Of a stretch of DNA of 37,007 nucleotides, positions 1 through 6,803 are shown one piece after another. Both the position numbers and the translations under genes were made by a program. The notes beneath the pieces were generated by a model. That model ran no database searches. It had not been told where the DNA came from and saw only the letters and a list, made by a program, of their open reading frames with translations. Numbering within the stretch: the first letter of the stretch is position 1; every line of letters starts with the position of its first letter. The stretch lies in the NCBI GenBank assembly GCA_021779075.1, contig JAJYBG010000006.1:1-37007 (forward strand), in the 5' to 3' direction. The DNA is from Actinomycetes bacterium. GTDB taxonomy: Bacteria > Actinomycetota > Actinomycetes > Actinomycetales > Microbacteriaceae.

Positions 1-2
1 CG

Positions 3-578
3 CTCTTCGGGGAGGACGCGAGCGCGAGCCCCGACTACGGTCGCATAGTCAACGAGCGGCAATTCTCTCGCCTGACCGGATTGCTCGGGGCCGGCACGCG
101 CGTGAGCGGCGGCGTGCTCAAGGAGTCCGAGCGCTACATCGCTCCGACCGTGCTCGCGGACGTGCCGCGCGACGCGCCGGTGATGCAGCAGGAGATCTTC
201 GGGCCGATCCTGCCGTTCGTCACTGTGAGCGGGGTCGACGAGGCGATCGCCTACATCACTGCGCACGACAAGCCGCTCGCGCTCTACGTGTTCACGGGCT
301 CGAAGCGCACCAGGCGCCGCTTCATCACCGAAACGAGCTCGGGCGGCCTCGGCTTCGGCATCTCCCTCGCTCACCTGAGCGTGCACGGTCTCCCGTTCGG
401 CGGTGTCGGCTCGAGCGGCATGGGCGCGTACCACGGCAGGCGATCGCTGACGACGTTCAGCCATGAGAAGGCGGTGCTCTCGAAGCCCCTCAGGCCCGAC
501 ACCATGAAGCTTGTTTCGCCGCCGTACACGGCGGCTAAAGACTCACTCGTCAGGCGCATCCTGAGTAAAGTCCTGTGA
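3..578 (+). CDS. Aldehyde dehydrogenase, ALDH3-like, C-terminal part (5' end outside window)
   Basis: NAD(P)-dependent oxidation of an aldehyde to a carboxylic acid is the family reaction. The frame is open from the first bases of the window, so the N-terminal cofactor domain and the catalytic Cys lie upstream and cannot be checked. Visible ALDH3 landmarks are YGRIVNERQF near the left edge, the RYIAPTVL and EIFGPILPF blocks, PLALYVFTGS, and the C-terminal LPFGGVGSSGMGAYHG signature followed by FSHEKAVL. The usual SGG-x-x-x-N segment before the His-Leu block reads GGLGFGISLAHL here, so the commonly conserved Asn appears to be replaced. The stop lies 4 nt before the next ORF, which suggests one transcript with the downstream hydrolase. 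The substrate cannot be told from this fragment. Confidence 0.93.
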   Translation, partial: LFGEDASASPDYGRIVNERQFSRLTGLLGAGTRVSGGVLKESERYIAPTVLADVPRDAPVMQQEIFGPILPFVTVSGVDEAIAYITAHDKPLALYVFTGSKRTRRRFITETSSGGLGFGISLAHLSVHGLPFGGVGSSGMGAYHGRRSLTTFSHEKAVLSKPLRPDTMKLVSPPYTAAKDSLVRRILSKVL

Positions 579-582
579 GCAG

Positions 583-1494
583 ATGAGTCTGGCCGAAACC
601 CGAGCCTACGCCGAAGGCCTCGACGCGCAGATCGCCGAGGTCGATTGGGCCGCACCCGATCCGGCTGCGGCGCCGTTCCGATTCGAGGCACCCAGCGGGT
701 CGCTCGCCGGCTGGTCGCTCGGCGACCCGGCGAACCCGCGCGTCGTGCTCGTTCCCGGCGCGACCGGCTCGAAGGAGGACTTCGTCCTGCTCGCCCCGCC
801 GCTCGCCGAGGCCGGCTACTTCGTGCAGACGTTCGATCTCGCCGGCCAGTACGAGTCGGCCGACGCCGGGCCGTCGCTTGCGACCGGCCGCTACGACTTC
901 GACATGCACGTCGCCGATGTCCTTGCCTTCCTTGCCGCGGGCGATGCCGCGCACGTGCTCGGTTACAGCTACGGCGGGATCGTGGCACAGCAGATCGTCG
1001 CCACGCGCCCCGACCTGGTGCGGAGCCTCACGCTGCTCACCACCCCGCCGGCCGTGGGCAACACTTTCCGCAGGGTCAAGGTCGTCGGGTTCCTCGCGCC
1101 GTTCCTCACGGCACACCAGGCGGGCGGTCTCATGCGCTGGGGCATCACGACCAACAAGAACAAGGTCGACCGGGCGCGGTTCGACTTCGTCGTGAACCGC
1201 CTGCGCGTCACCCGCCGCCAGAGCGTCGACGACATGATGGTCACGATGCTCGACGCTCCTGATCTCCGGGCGGCGGTAGCGGACTCCGGCATCCCGGCTC
1301 TCGTCGCCACCGGCGAGCACGATCTCTGGCGGGTCGCGCTGCACGCCGAATATGCCGACCAGATCGGCGCCGAGCTCGCGGTCTACCGCACCGGCCACAG
1401 TCCGTGCGAGAGGACGCCGAACCAACTCGCCTTCGACATGCTGCGGCTCTTCGAGCGAGCTGCCGCCGCCGAGAGCGCTCAGCGCGACAAGTAG
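583..1494 (+). CDS. Alpha/beta-fold hydrolase
   Basis: A 303-residue single-domain alpha/beta hydrolase. The nucleophile elbow is GYSYGG with Ser129; an acid (Asp247 in ATGEHD) and a His (His272 in YRTGHSP) complete a plausible catalytic triad. An oxyanion-type turn VLVPGATGSKEDF lies near residue 56. There is no signal peptide, so it should be cytoplasmic. It starts 4 nt after the ALDH stop, so the two are probably co-transcribed; an esterase/lipase feeding an alcohol-to-aldehyde-to-acid route would fit, but that is inference. Its last 16 nt overlap the 3' end of the convergent glycosyltransferase gene. The substrate is unknown. Confidence 0.9.
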   Translation: MSLAETRAYAEGLDAQIAEVDWAAPDPAAAPFRFEAPSGSLAGWSLGDPANPRVVLVPGATGSKEDFVLLAPPLAEAGYFVQTFDLAGQYESADAGPSLATGRYDFDMHVADVLAFLAAGDAAHVLGYSYGGIVAQQIVATRPDLVRSLTLLTTPPAVGNTFRRVKVVGFLAPFLTAHQAGGLMRWGITTNKNKVDRARFDFVVNRLRVTRRQSVDDMMVTMLDAPDLRAAVADSGIPALVATGEHDLWRVALHAEYADQIGAELAVYRTGHSPCERTPNQLAFDMLRLFERAAAAESAQRDK

Positions 1495-2246
1495 TCCTGC
1501 CTCTTTGCAGCTTCGGCACGGAAGAGGCGCCGCCGAGCAGCCCGACGGGCCCACGGGCTGGCGTCCGGCCAGTGCAGCTTGAAGGTGACGAAGGCCCATG
1601 CGACACGCTGCCAGAGTCCCGACCACGAGTCGAACGGACGCGCCGAGACCCCGACGCGGAGCGTGTGGTCGTAGCGGGTGACGACGTCGAGCGGAAGGTG
1701 GAGTGCGAGGTCGAGATCGTCGTGCACGTGCGGTGTATCGCGATGCACCAGGGGGCTCGTCTCCTGCCAGACCGAGCGCCGCATGGCGAAGTTCGAACCG
1801 AAGACGGGCACGTTCGTCAGCCATGGCCCGACCACGTTGAAATAGGCGCCGATGTACAGGTGCTCGGCGATCCAGTTCACCCAGGCGCGCGCGCCGTAAA
1901 AGTCGCCGGGGCCGGTGAGCACGCCGATCGCCGGGGAGGAGTCGAATTCCCGCTCGATGCGCTCGAGCCAGTCGGGGTATGGGCGGGAGTCGGCGTCGAG
2001 GCGGGCGATGACATCGCCGGTGGCGGCGTCGTAGCCGGTCGCCGCGGCCGACATGATGCCCTTGACAGGCTGGAGGAGCACGATCGCACCGGCTCCTCGG
2101 GCGACGTCGCCGGTGTCATCGGTGCTGCCGTTGTCGACGACGATGAGTTCGTCGGCGGGGCGGGTCTGGGCGGCGAGATCCGCAAGGACGCGTCGAAGCA
2201 TCTCACCGTCGTTTAATACCGGAATCACTACGGACAAGGTGGTCAA
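1479..2246 (-). CDS. Glycosyltransferase family 2
   Basis: A 255-residue GT-A-fold glycosyltransferase. It opens with SVVIPVLNDGEMLRRVL, then VVDNGSTDDT (37-45), and the metal-binding DxD is Asp84-Ala-Asp86 in ARLDADSRPYPDW. HDDLDLALHL (Asp176/Asp177) fits the catalytic base region. No clear transmembrane helix is present, so it is probably cytosolic or peripheral and transfers a sugar from a nucleotide donor to an unknown acceptor. The start is TTG: a GAGGAGGT Shine-Dalgarno lies just upstream at the right distance and MTTLSVVIPV is the standard GT2 opening. It converges on the alpha/beta hydrolase and overlaps it by 16 nt. Confidence 0.92.
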   Translation of the reverse strand: MTTLSVVIPVLNDGEMLRRVLADLAAQTRPADELIVVDNGSTDDTGDVARGAGAIVLLQPVKGIMSAAATGYDAATGDVIARLDADSRPYPDWLERIEREFDSSPAIGVLTGPGDFYGARAWVNWIAEHLYIGAYFNVVGPWLTNVPVFGSNFAMRRSVWQETSPLVHRDTPHVHDDLDLALHLPLDVVTRYDHTLRVGVSARPFDSWSGLWQRVAWAFVTFKLHWPDASPWARRAARRRLFRAEAAKRQDYLSR

Positions 2247-2321
2247 CGAACGACCTCCTCTCGAACCTTGAGATTACCTGATAGTGCGCATCAGGACCGG
2301 CAAGGTTTTCTGGAGTGAGTG

Positions 2322-2684
2322 TCAGGCGCCGAGCAGATCGATGACGAAGATCAGTGTCTGGCCGCCGAGCGGGTGGCCGCCGGCCGGGCCGTACGCGAGG
2401 TGCGGCGGGATCGTGAGCTTGCGGCGGCCGCCGACCTTCATGCCGGGGATACCCTCCTGCCAGCCTCTGATGAGGCCGGTGAGCGGGAAGCGGATGCTCT
2501 CGCCGCGGCTCCACGACGAGTCGAACTCCTCGCCGGAGTCGTAGCCGACGCCCACGTAGTGGACGTCGACGGTCCCGCCGGGGACGGCCTCGGTGCCCTC
2601 GCCGACGATGATGTCCTCGATGACGAGCGTGTCGGGGGCCGGCCCTTCCGGGGCGTCGATCTCGGGCTTGGTCTTGTCAGTCAT
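2322..2684 (-). CDS. FKBP-type peptidyl-prolyl cis-trans isomerase
   Basis: A 120-residue protein consisting of a short acidic N-terminus ([10 protein letters not shown]) and one FKBP domain. Diagnostic segments are [23 protein letters not shown], given here as separate blocks VDVHYVGV and GEEFDSSW, then [19 protein letters not shown] and PPHLAYGP, ending in [10 protein letters not shown]. It catalyses cis-trans isomerisation of X-Pro bonds, and without a signal peptide should be cytosolic. The ATG at 2684 is chosen because MTDKTKPEI is the usual start of actinobacterial homologues and AGGATGG lies upstream; an ATG three codons earlier (2693) is an alternative. The reading frame stays open far upstream into an IS30 transposase remnant, so an automatic call could give a false 245-residue fusion. 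Confidence 0.93.
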   Translation of the reverse strand: MTDKTKPEIDAPEGPAPDTLVIEDIIVGEGTEAVPGGTVDVHYVGVGYDSGEEFDSSWSRGESIRFPLTGLIRGWQEGIPGMKVGGRRKLTIPPHLAYGPAGGHPLGGQTLIFVIDLLGA

Positions 2685-2726
2685 GGCATCCATCCTGCCG
2701 GGTCGGCGCCAAGTGCGGGTGCGTCG

Positions 2727-2811
2727 GTGCGCTCGGGCTGAGATCCGGCCGGCGCGCCAGGCATTTCCGCCTCGGCCGCGGAGTGTCGCCCAGAACTCAG
2801 CCCGAGCGCAC
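2727..2811. repeat. 16-bp perfect inverted repeat upstream of the FKBP gene
   Basis: GTGCGCTCGGGCTGAG (2727-2742) and CTCAGCCCGAGCGCAC (2796-2811) are perfect inverse copies with a 53-nt GC-rich spacer. They lie in the 535-nt gap 2685-3220, which otherwise holds only the IS30 remnant, a second inverted repeat and the rpsO promoter/leader. It could be a small palindromic mobile repeat or an IS scar. There is no T-run, so it does not look like a terminator. Confidence 0.5.
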
Positions 2812-2879
2812 GCCTTCGCAGCTGCGCGAGAACTTCCACCTACGGAAGCGGGTTCAGCGCGTCGTACCCCGTGGAACGT

Positions 2880-3023
2880 CTTCTGCCGCCGCTCCCGCGA
2901 GATCGTCGAGCGGTGCACGCCCAGACGACGCGCGACCGCCGCCTGCGGCAACCCCCGTTCCAGCAGCTGCTCGATCTCGACACGGTCATCCAAGGTCAGG
3001 TGTCGGTAATGTGCGGTCAAGGA
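2880..3023 (-). pseudogene. IS30-family transposase N-terminal remnant
   Basis: About 45 codons read [19 protein letters not shown], then [20 protein letters not shown], which is the N-terminal helix-turn-helix (HTH_38 type) of IS30-family transposases. Similarity ends just after STISRERR; the DDE catalytic domain is absent. A possible TTG start lies at 3020, directly beside an inverted repeat. The frame continues without a stop into the FKBP gene, but the residues between (2685-2879) have the Arg/Ala-rich look of untranslated GC-rich DNA. The element is a decayed insertion and cannot transpose by itself. Confidence 0.8.
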
Positions 3024-3082
3024 AGCGCAACCCCTCCGGTCGTCGGCGTGAACAACCACAACCTACGAGGCGTTGCGCTTCC
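3021..3082. repeat. Imperfect inverted repeat beside the IS30 remnant
   Basis: GGAAGCGCAACCCCTC (3021-3036) and GAGGCGTTGCGCTTCC (3067-3082) are inverted copies with 15 of 16 bases matching, separated by 30 nt. It abuts the presumed 5' end of the transposase remnant. The GCGCAAC core resembles the CAACGCAAC stretch in IS30-type ends, so it is probably the left terminal/subterminal region of the element; no matching right end was found. Confidence 0.55.
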
Positions 3083-3125
3083 GCCCAGAACCCCGGCCCG
3101 GGGGAAGTCATCCTGCCCATTCTGT

Positions 3126-3131
3126 TAGAGT
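3126..3131 (+). promoter_or_regulatory. Putative -10 box of rpsO
   Basis: TAGAGT fits the actinobacterial TANNNT -10 pattern and would give a leader of roughly 80 nt before rpsO. A clear -35 is not seen. The leader holds a small GCCGT-CTA-ACGGC stem near 3141-3153, which could take part in S15 autoregulation; that is only suggestive. Confidence 0.4.
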
Positions 3132-3220
3132 CAACAGGTTGCCGTCTAACGGCCGCGGGCAGAGAGCGTCAGGGCAGAAGGCCCGGGCACCGCGCAGCAA
3201 AACGAAAGGGGATCCTATTC

Positions 3221-3490
3221 ATGGCACTTGATTCAGAGGCCAAGAAGGCGATCATCGACGAGTACGCGACGCACCCCGGTGACACCGGTTCCCCCGAGGT
3301 GCAGGTCGCGATCCTCACCAAGCGGATCAAGGACCTCACCGAGCACCTCAAGGAGCACAAGCACGACCACCACTCGCGTCGTGGTCTGCTCATCCTGGTC
3401 GGTCAGCGCCGCCGCCTCCTCGGATACCTCCAGGAGATCGACGTCAGCCGCTACCGCGCGCTCATCGAGCGCCTCGGGCTCCGCCGATAG
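3221..3490 (+). CDS. rpsO: 30S ribosomal protein S15
   Basis: An 89-residue protein with the complete S15 sequence pattern: [20 protein letters not shown] at the N-terminus, [14 protein letters not shown], the HHSRRGLL loop and the RRRLLGYLQ block, ending in [14 protein letters not shown]15 binds 16S rRNA helix h22/h20 and starts assembly of the platform of the small subunit. AAAGGGGA about 10 nt upstream is the ribosome-binding site. It precedes pnp with one small gene between, the classic rpsO-pnp neighbourhood. Its final codons and stop form the first part of a 29-bp tandem repeat. Confidence 0.98.
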   Translation: MALDSEAKKAIIDEYATHPGDTGSPEVQVAILTKRIKDLTEHLKEHKHDHHSRRGLLILVGQRRRLLGYLQEIDVSRYRALIERLGLRR

Positions 3491-3636
3491 TTCCGCGCCT
3501 CCGGCGCGCGAGCCGATAGTTCCGCGCCTCCGGCGCGCGAGCCGATAGTTCCGCGCCTTTGGCGCGCGAGCCGATAGTTCCGCGCCTTTGGCGCGCGAGC
3601 CGATAGTTCCGCGCCTTTGGCGCGCGAGCCGATAGT
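3484..3636 (+). repeat. Five tandem 29-bp hairpin repeats downstream of rpsO
   Basis: Five contiguous copies (3484-3512, 3513-3541, 3542-3570, 3571-3599, 3600-3628) plus an 8-nt partial sixth (3629-3636). Each begins CCGATAGTTC and contains a CGCGCC-3 nt-GGCGCG mini-hairpin. Copies 1-2 carry TCC in the loop, copies 3-5 TTT; they are otherwise identical. The first copy overlaps the last codons and the TAG stop of rpsO. Because 29 is not a multiple of 3, successive copies place TAG in all three forward frames. There are no spacers, so it is not a CRISPR array. Confidence 0.95.
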
Positions 3637-3659
3637 CAATAGCTCGCCAAGCCTCAGAG

Positions 3660-3688
3660 CGGCCCGGCGCACAGTGTGCGACGGGCCG
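3660..3688 (+). terminator. Probable rpsO terminator hairpin
   Basis: CGGCCCG (3660-3666) pairs with CGGGCCG (3682-3688), and inside it CGCAC (3668-3672) pairs with GTGCG (3676-3680), with one G/A mismatch between the two stems and an AGT loop. It is followed by TCTCTCAT, a modest pyrimidine tract. Together with the upstream tandem hairpins this should end rpsO transcription before the VanZ-like gene. Confidence 0.65.
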
Positions 3689-3695
3689 TCTCTCA

Positions 3696-3701
3696 TAAGG
3701 T
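3696..3701 (+). promoter_or_regulatory. Putative -10 of a leaderless transcript (VanZ-like gene)
   Basis: TAAGGT ends 6 nt before the ATG at 3708. That spacing puts transcription start at the start codon. The intervening CAGGGG could also serve as a poor ribosome site, so leaderless use is likely but not certain. Confidence 0.45.
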
Positions 3702-3707
3702 CAGGGG

Positions 3708-4148
3708 ATGTTCCGCCGTCATCCCGTCATCGCCCCGATCACGATCGCCTACCTCGCGGCCGTGGCCTGGGTCACGCTGACCCCGGGCAACGTCGGCCAG
3801 AAGGACACGGCCGTCTTCTGGCTCTACGTGCACATCCAGCGCTACGCGGGATCATCGTCCGTGCTGGCGCACTGGGCGACGTACCCGCATCTCGAGTTCA
3901 CCCTCAACGTCGTGCTGTTCCTGCCGATCGGGCTGTTCCCCGTGCTGCTGCTCGGGTGGCGGCGATGGTGGGTGGGGCTTGCCCTCAGCATCGCGTCGAC
4001 CGGCGCCATCGAGTTCGTGCAGCGGTACATCCCGGGCCGCGTCTCCGACATCCGCGACGTCGCGTCGAACTCGCTCGGCGGGGCGATCGGGGTCGTGATC
4101 GGCATCGGGTTCGCGCTCGCCGCGTCAAAGAGGCTCCGGCGCCACTGA
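3708..4148 (+). CDS. VanZ-like membrane protein
   Basis: A 146-residue protein with four likely transmembrane helices (about 8-24, 60-82, 86-104 and 116-135). It has the VanZ-family pattern: a first helix followed by TLTPGNV, then EFTLNVVLFLPIGLF, and near the end GRVSDIRDVASNSLGGAIG, matching the family's R-x-x-D-x-x-D-x-x-x-N-x-x-G motif. VanZ confers low-level teicoplanin resistance in enterococci; the biochemical role of these small actinobacterial homologues is not known. It appears to have its own promoter and is flanked by the rpsO terminator and the pnp promoter. Confidence 0.85.
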   Translation: MFRRHPVIAPITIAYLAAVAWVTLTPGNVGQKDTAVFWLYVHIQRYAGSSSVLAHWATYPHLEFTLNVVLFLPIGLFPVLLLGWRRWWVGLALSIASTGAIEFVQRYIPGRVSDIRDVASNSLGGAIGVVIGIGFALAASKRLRRH

Positions 4149-4172
4149 CGGGGTTCGCCCAGACCTCTCTGA

Positions 4173-4178
4173 TAGCCT
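4173..4178 (+). promoter_or_regulatory. Putative -10 box of pnp
   Basis: TAGCCT, the same hexamer seen before dapB, dapA and pgsA, lies about 184 nt upstream of the pnp ATG. A start near 4185 would give a long structured 5' leader. Confidence 0.45.
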
Positions 4179-4184
4179 TGCCGT

Positions 4185-4340
4185 TCGTAGGAGTAGGCCG
4201 GCAGGCGCTGGTCCTCGGTGGTGGATTTCGGACGCGGTGCCGAGACCTTCTACTGGTGGCCAGTAAGAGCTTCGGGCTCGGCCCTGCCTGCATCCTGCTC
4301 CTGCATGCAACCCCGCATGCCGCATCCGGCGGCCGGGGAA
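4185..4340 (+). ncRNA. Structured pnp leader, probable Actino-pnp RNA motif
   Basis: The untranslated stretch before pnp folds into several stems: GGTCCTCGG (4210-4218) with CCGAGACC (4240-4247), one bulge; TACTGG (4251-4256) with CCAGTA (4260-4265); GAGC (4267-4270) with GCTC (4276-4279); and GCATGC (4303-4308) with GCATGC (4315-4320). A conserved leader called Actino-pnp is known upstream of actinobacterial polynucleotide phosphorylase genes and is thought to mediate control of pnp, perhaps through RNase cleavage. The match is by position and stem content only; the covariance model was not run. Confidence 0.6.
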
Positions 4341-4361
4341 AAGACAGGAGAAAAGACCTCA

Positions 4362-6623
4362 ATGGAAGGTCCTGAAATCAAATACGCCGAGGCTGTCCTC
4401 GACAACGGCAAGTTTGGCAAGCGCGTCATCCGCTTCGAGACCGGCCGTCTCGCTCAGCAGGCGCAGGGCGCCGTCGCCGCCTACCTCGACGGCGAGACGA
4501 TGCTGCTCTCCGCGACGAGCGTGAGCAAGCAGCCGAAGGAGCAGTTCGACTTCTTCCCGCTCACCGTCGACGTCGAGGAGCGCTCGTACGCCGCCGGCAA
4601 GATCCCCGGCTCGTTCTTCCGCCGCGAAGGTCGCCCTTCGACGGAGGCCATCCTGGTCTGCCGTCTCATCGACCGCCCGCTGCGCCCCTCGTTCATCGAC
4701 GGTCTGCGCAACGAGATCCAGATCGTCGTCACCGTTCTCGCCATCGCGCCGGACGAGTTCTATGACGCGCTCGCCATCAACGCAGCATCCGCGTCGACCC
4801 AGATCTCGGGCCTGCCATTCTCCGGCCCGATCGCCGGCGTGCGCGTCGCGCTCATCGGCGACCAGTGGGTCGCGTTCCCCAAGGCGTCGCAGCTGCTCGA
4901 CGCGGTGTTCGACATGGTCGTGGCCGGCCGCGTGGTCAAGGCCGCCGACGGCTCGTCCGACGTCGCCATCATGATGGTCGAGGCCGAGGCGACCGAACAC
5001 AGCTGGGAGCTCATCCAGGGCGGTGCGACCAAGCCCAGCGAGGCCGTCGTCGCGCAAGGTCTCGAGGCGGCCAAGCCCTTCCTCCGCGTCCTCGTCGCCG
5101 CGCAGGAGCAGCTCGCCGCCCAATCGGCGAAGGAAGTTCAGGAGTACCCGGTCTTCTTGCCCTACAGGGCCGAGACCTACGCCGCGGTCGACGCGCTCGC
5201 GCACGACGACCTCGCGAAGGTCTACCAGATCGCCGACAAGATCGAGCGCCAGAATGCTGACGACGAGCTCAAGACCCGCGTCAAGGCCGACATCGCCGCC
5301 AAGGTCGGCTTCGGCGAGCTGCCCGAGTCGGCGCTTTCCGAGGTCAGCGCCGCCTACAAGTCGGTGACGAAGAAGGTCATGCGCACCCGCGTGCTCCGCG
5401 AGGGCATCCGCATCGACGGCCGCGGCACCAGGGACATCCGTCCGCTGGACGCCGAGGTCCAGGTCCTCCCGCGTGTGCACGGTTCGGCCATCTTCCAGCG
5501 CGGCGAGACGCAGATCCTCGGCGTCACGACGCTCAACATGCTCAAGATGGAGCAGCAGATCGACTCGCTGTCGCCCGTGACGACCAAGCGCTACCTGCAT
5601 CACTACAACTTCCCGCCCTACTCGACCGGTGAGACCGGCCGGGTCGGCAGCCCGAAGCGTCGCGAGATCGGCCACGGATTCCTCGCCGAGCGTGCGCTCG
5701 TCCCGGTGCTTCCGAGCCGCGAAGACTTCCCGTACGCCATTCGGCAGGTTTCCGAGGCGCTCGGCTCCAACGGCTCGACCTCGATGGGCTCGGTGTGCGC
5801 CTCGACGCTCTCGCTGCTCAACGCGGGCGTCCCGCTGAAGGCGCACGTCGCGGGCATCGCGATGGGCCTCATCTCGGAGCAGACCGAAAGCGGCACCGAA
5901 TACGCGGTCCTCACCGACATCCTCGGCGCCGAGGACGCCCTCGGCGACATGGACTTCAAGGTCGCCGGCACGTCCGAGTTCGTCACCGCGATCCAGCTCG
6001 ACACCAAGCTCGACGGCATCCCGTCGGCCGAGCTGGCCCGTGCGCTGCAGCAAGCGAAGGAGGCGCGTACCACGATCCTCTCGGTGCTCACCGCCGCCAT
6101 CGACACCCCCGACGAGATGGCGCCCACCGCGCCTCGCGTTATCAGCGTGCAGATCCCGGTCGACAAGATCGGCGAACTCATCGGACCCAAGGGCAAGACG
6201 ATCAATGCCATCCAGGACGAGACCGGCGCTCAGATCTCGATCGAAGAGGACGGCACCGTCTACATCGGCGCCACCGACGGCGCGTCGGCCGAGGCCGCCC
6301 GCGCCCAGGTCAACGCCATCGCCAACCCGACGAACCCGGAGGTCGGCGAGCAGTTCCTCGGCACCGTCGTGAAGCTTGCCGCGTTCGGCGCCTTCGTCTC
6401 GCTGCTGCCCGGCAAGGACGGCCTGCTGCACATCTCCGAGGTGCGCAAGCTCGCCGGCGGCAAGCGCGTCGAAAACGTCGAGGACGTGCTCAGCGTCGGC
6501 CAGAAGATCCTCGTCGAGATCACGAAGATCGACGACCGCGGCAAGCTGTCGCTGGCTCCCGTCGTCGCCGATGGCGAGGGCGGCGCGTCGGCCGAGGCTG
6601 TCCTCGAGGCCGCTGTCGAGTAG
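4362..6623 (+). CDS. pnp: Polyribonucleotide nucleotidyltransferase (PNPase)
   Basis: A 753-residue PNPase, the phosphorolytic 3'-5' exoribonuclease of mRNA turnover, acting as a homotrimer. Domain order is normal: first RNase PH domain from [16 protein letters not shown] with the FFRREGRPS block, an alpha-helical linker, second RNase PH domain ([18 protein letters not shown] and [18 protein letters not shown]), a KH domain near 593-645 ([19 protein letters not shown]) and an S1 domain near 659-730 ([21 protein letters not shown]). ATG 4362 is chosen because [11 protein letters not shown] is the conserved start and GACAGGAG lies 11 nt upstream; the frame is open further 5' but that part is the structured leader. 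RNase J encoded at 29633 would be its 5'-end-acting counterpart. Confidence 0.98.
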   Translation: MEGPEIKYAEAVLDNGKFGKRVIRFETGRLAQQAQGAVAAYLDGETMLLSATSVSKQPKEQFDFFPLTVDVEERSYAAGKIPGSFFRREGRPSTEAILVCRLIDRPLRPSFIDGLRNEIQIVVTVLAIAPDEFYDALAINAASASTQISGLPFSGPIAGVRVALIGDQWVAFPKASQLLDAVFDMVVAGRVVKAADGSSDVAIMMVEAEATEHSWELIQGGATKPSEAVVAQGLEAAKPFLRVLVAAQEQLAAQSAKEVQEYPVFLPYRAETYAAVDALAHDDLAKVYQIADKIERQNADDELKTRVKADIAAKVGFGELPESALSEVSAAYKSVTKKVMRTRVLREGIRIDGRGTRDIRPLDAEVQVLPRVHGSAIFQRGETQILGVTTLNMLKMEQQIDSLSPVTTKRYLHHYNFPPYSTGETGRVGSPKRREIGHGFLAERALVPVLPSREDFPYAIRQVSEALGSNGSTSMGSVCASTLSLLNAGVPLKAHVAGIAMGLISEQTESGTEYAVLTDILGAEDALGDMDFKVAGTSEFVTAIQLDTKLDGIPSAELARALQQAKEARTTILSVLTAAIDTPDEMAPTAPRVISVQIPVDKIGELIGPKGKTINAIQDETGAQISIEEDGTVYIGATDGASAEAARAQVNAIANPTNPEVGEQFLGTVVKLAAFGAFVSLLPGKDGLLHISEVRKLAGGKRVENVEDVLSVGQKILVEITKIDDRGKLSLAPVVADGEGGASAEAVLEAAVE

Positions 6624-6638
6624 TCGGTACCTTAAAGC

Positions 6639-6678
6639 CCGAGGGCGCTGCGCGGAGTGTTCCGTGTGGCGCCCTCGG
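6639..6678 (+). terminator. Stem-loop after pnp
   Basis: CCGAGGGCGC (6639-6648) is the exact reverse complement of GCGCCCTCGG (6669-6678), with a 20-nt loop. It starts 15 nt after the pnp stop. No T-run follows directly, but a second short stem (CCCC-TCTTTT-GGGG) lies about 10 nt further on. It is likely a terminator or a 3'-end stabiliser. Confidence 0.6.
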
Positions 6679-6803
6679 CGTACCAGACCCCTCTTTTGGG
6701 GATGGCGTTTTCGCACAACTCGGCAAATTTCTCGTAACGGTTCGGGTGCGCCCTCCGAGGATGGGGGGAGAGTGACTTACCCTCATCCAAAGCGCTGAGG
6801 GAA

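Noticed and set aside
3484-3636. Possible CRISPR array, because the unit is 29 bp
   Set aside because: The copies are contiguous with no spacers, and no cas genes are present.
4359-6716. A 785-codon open frame antisense to pnp
   Set aside because: Same codon-bias artefact; pnp on the plus strand is complete and unmistakable.
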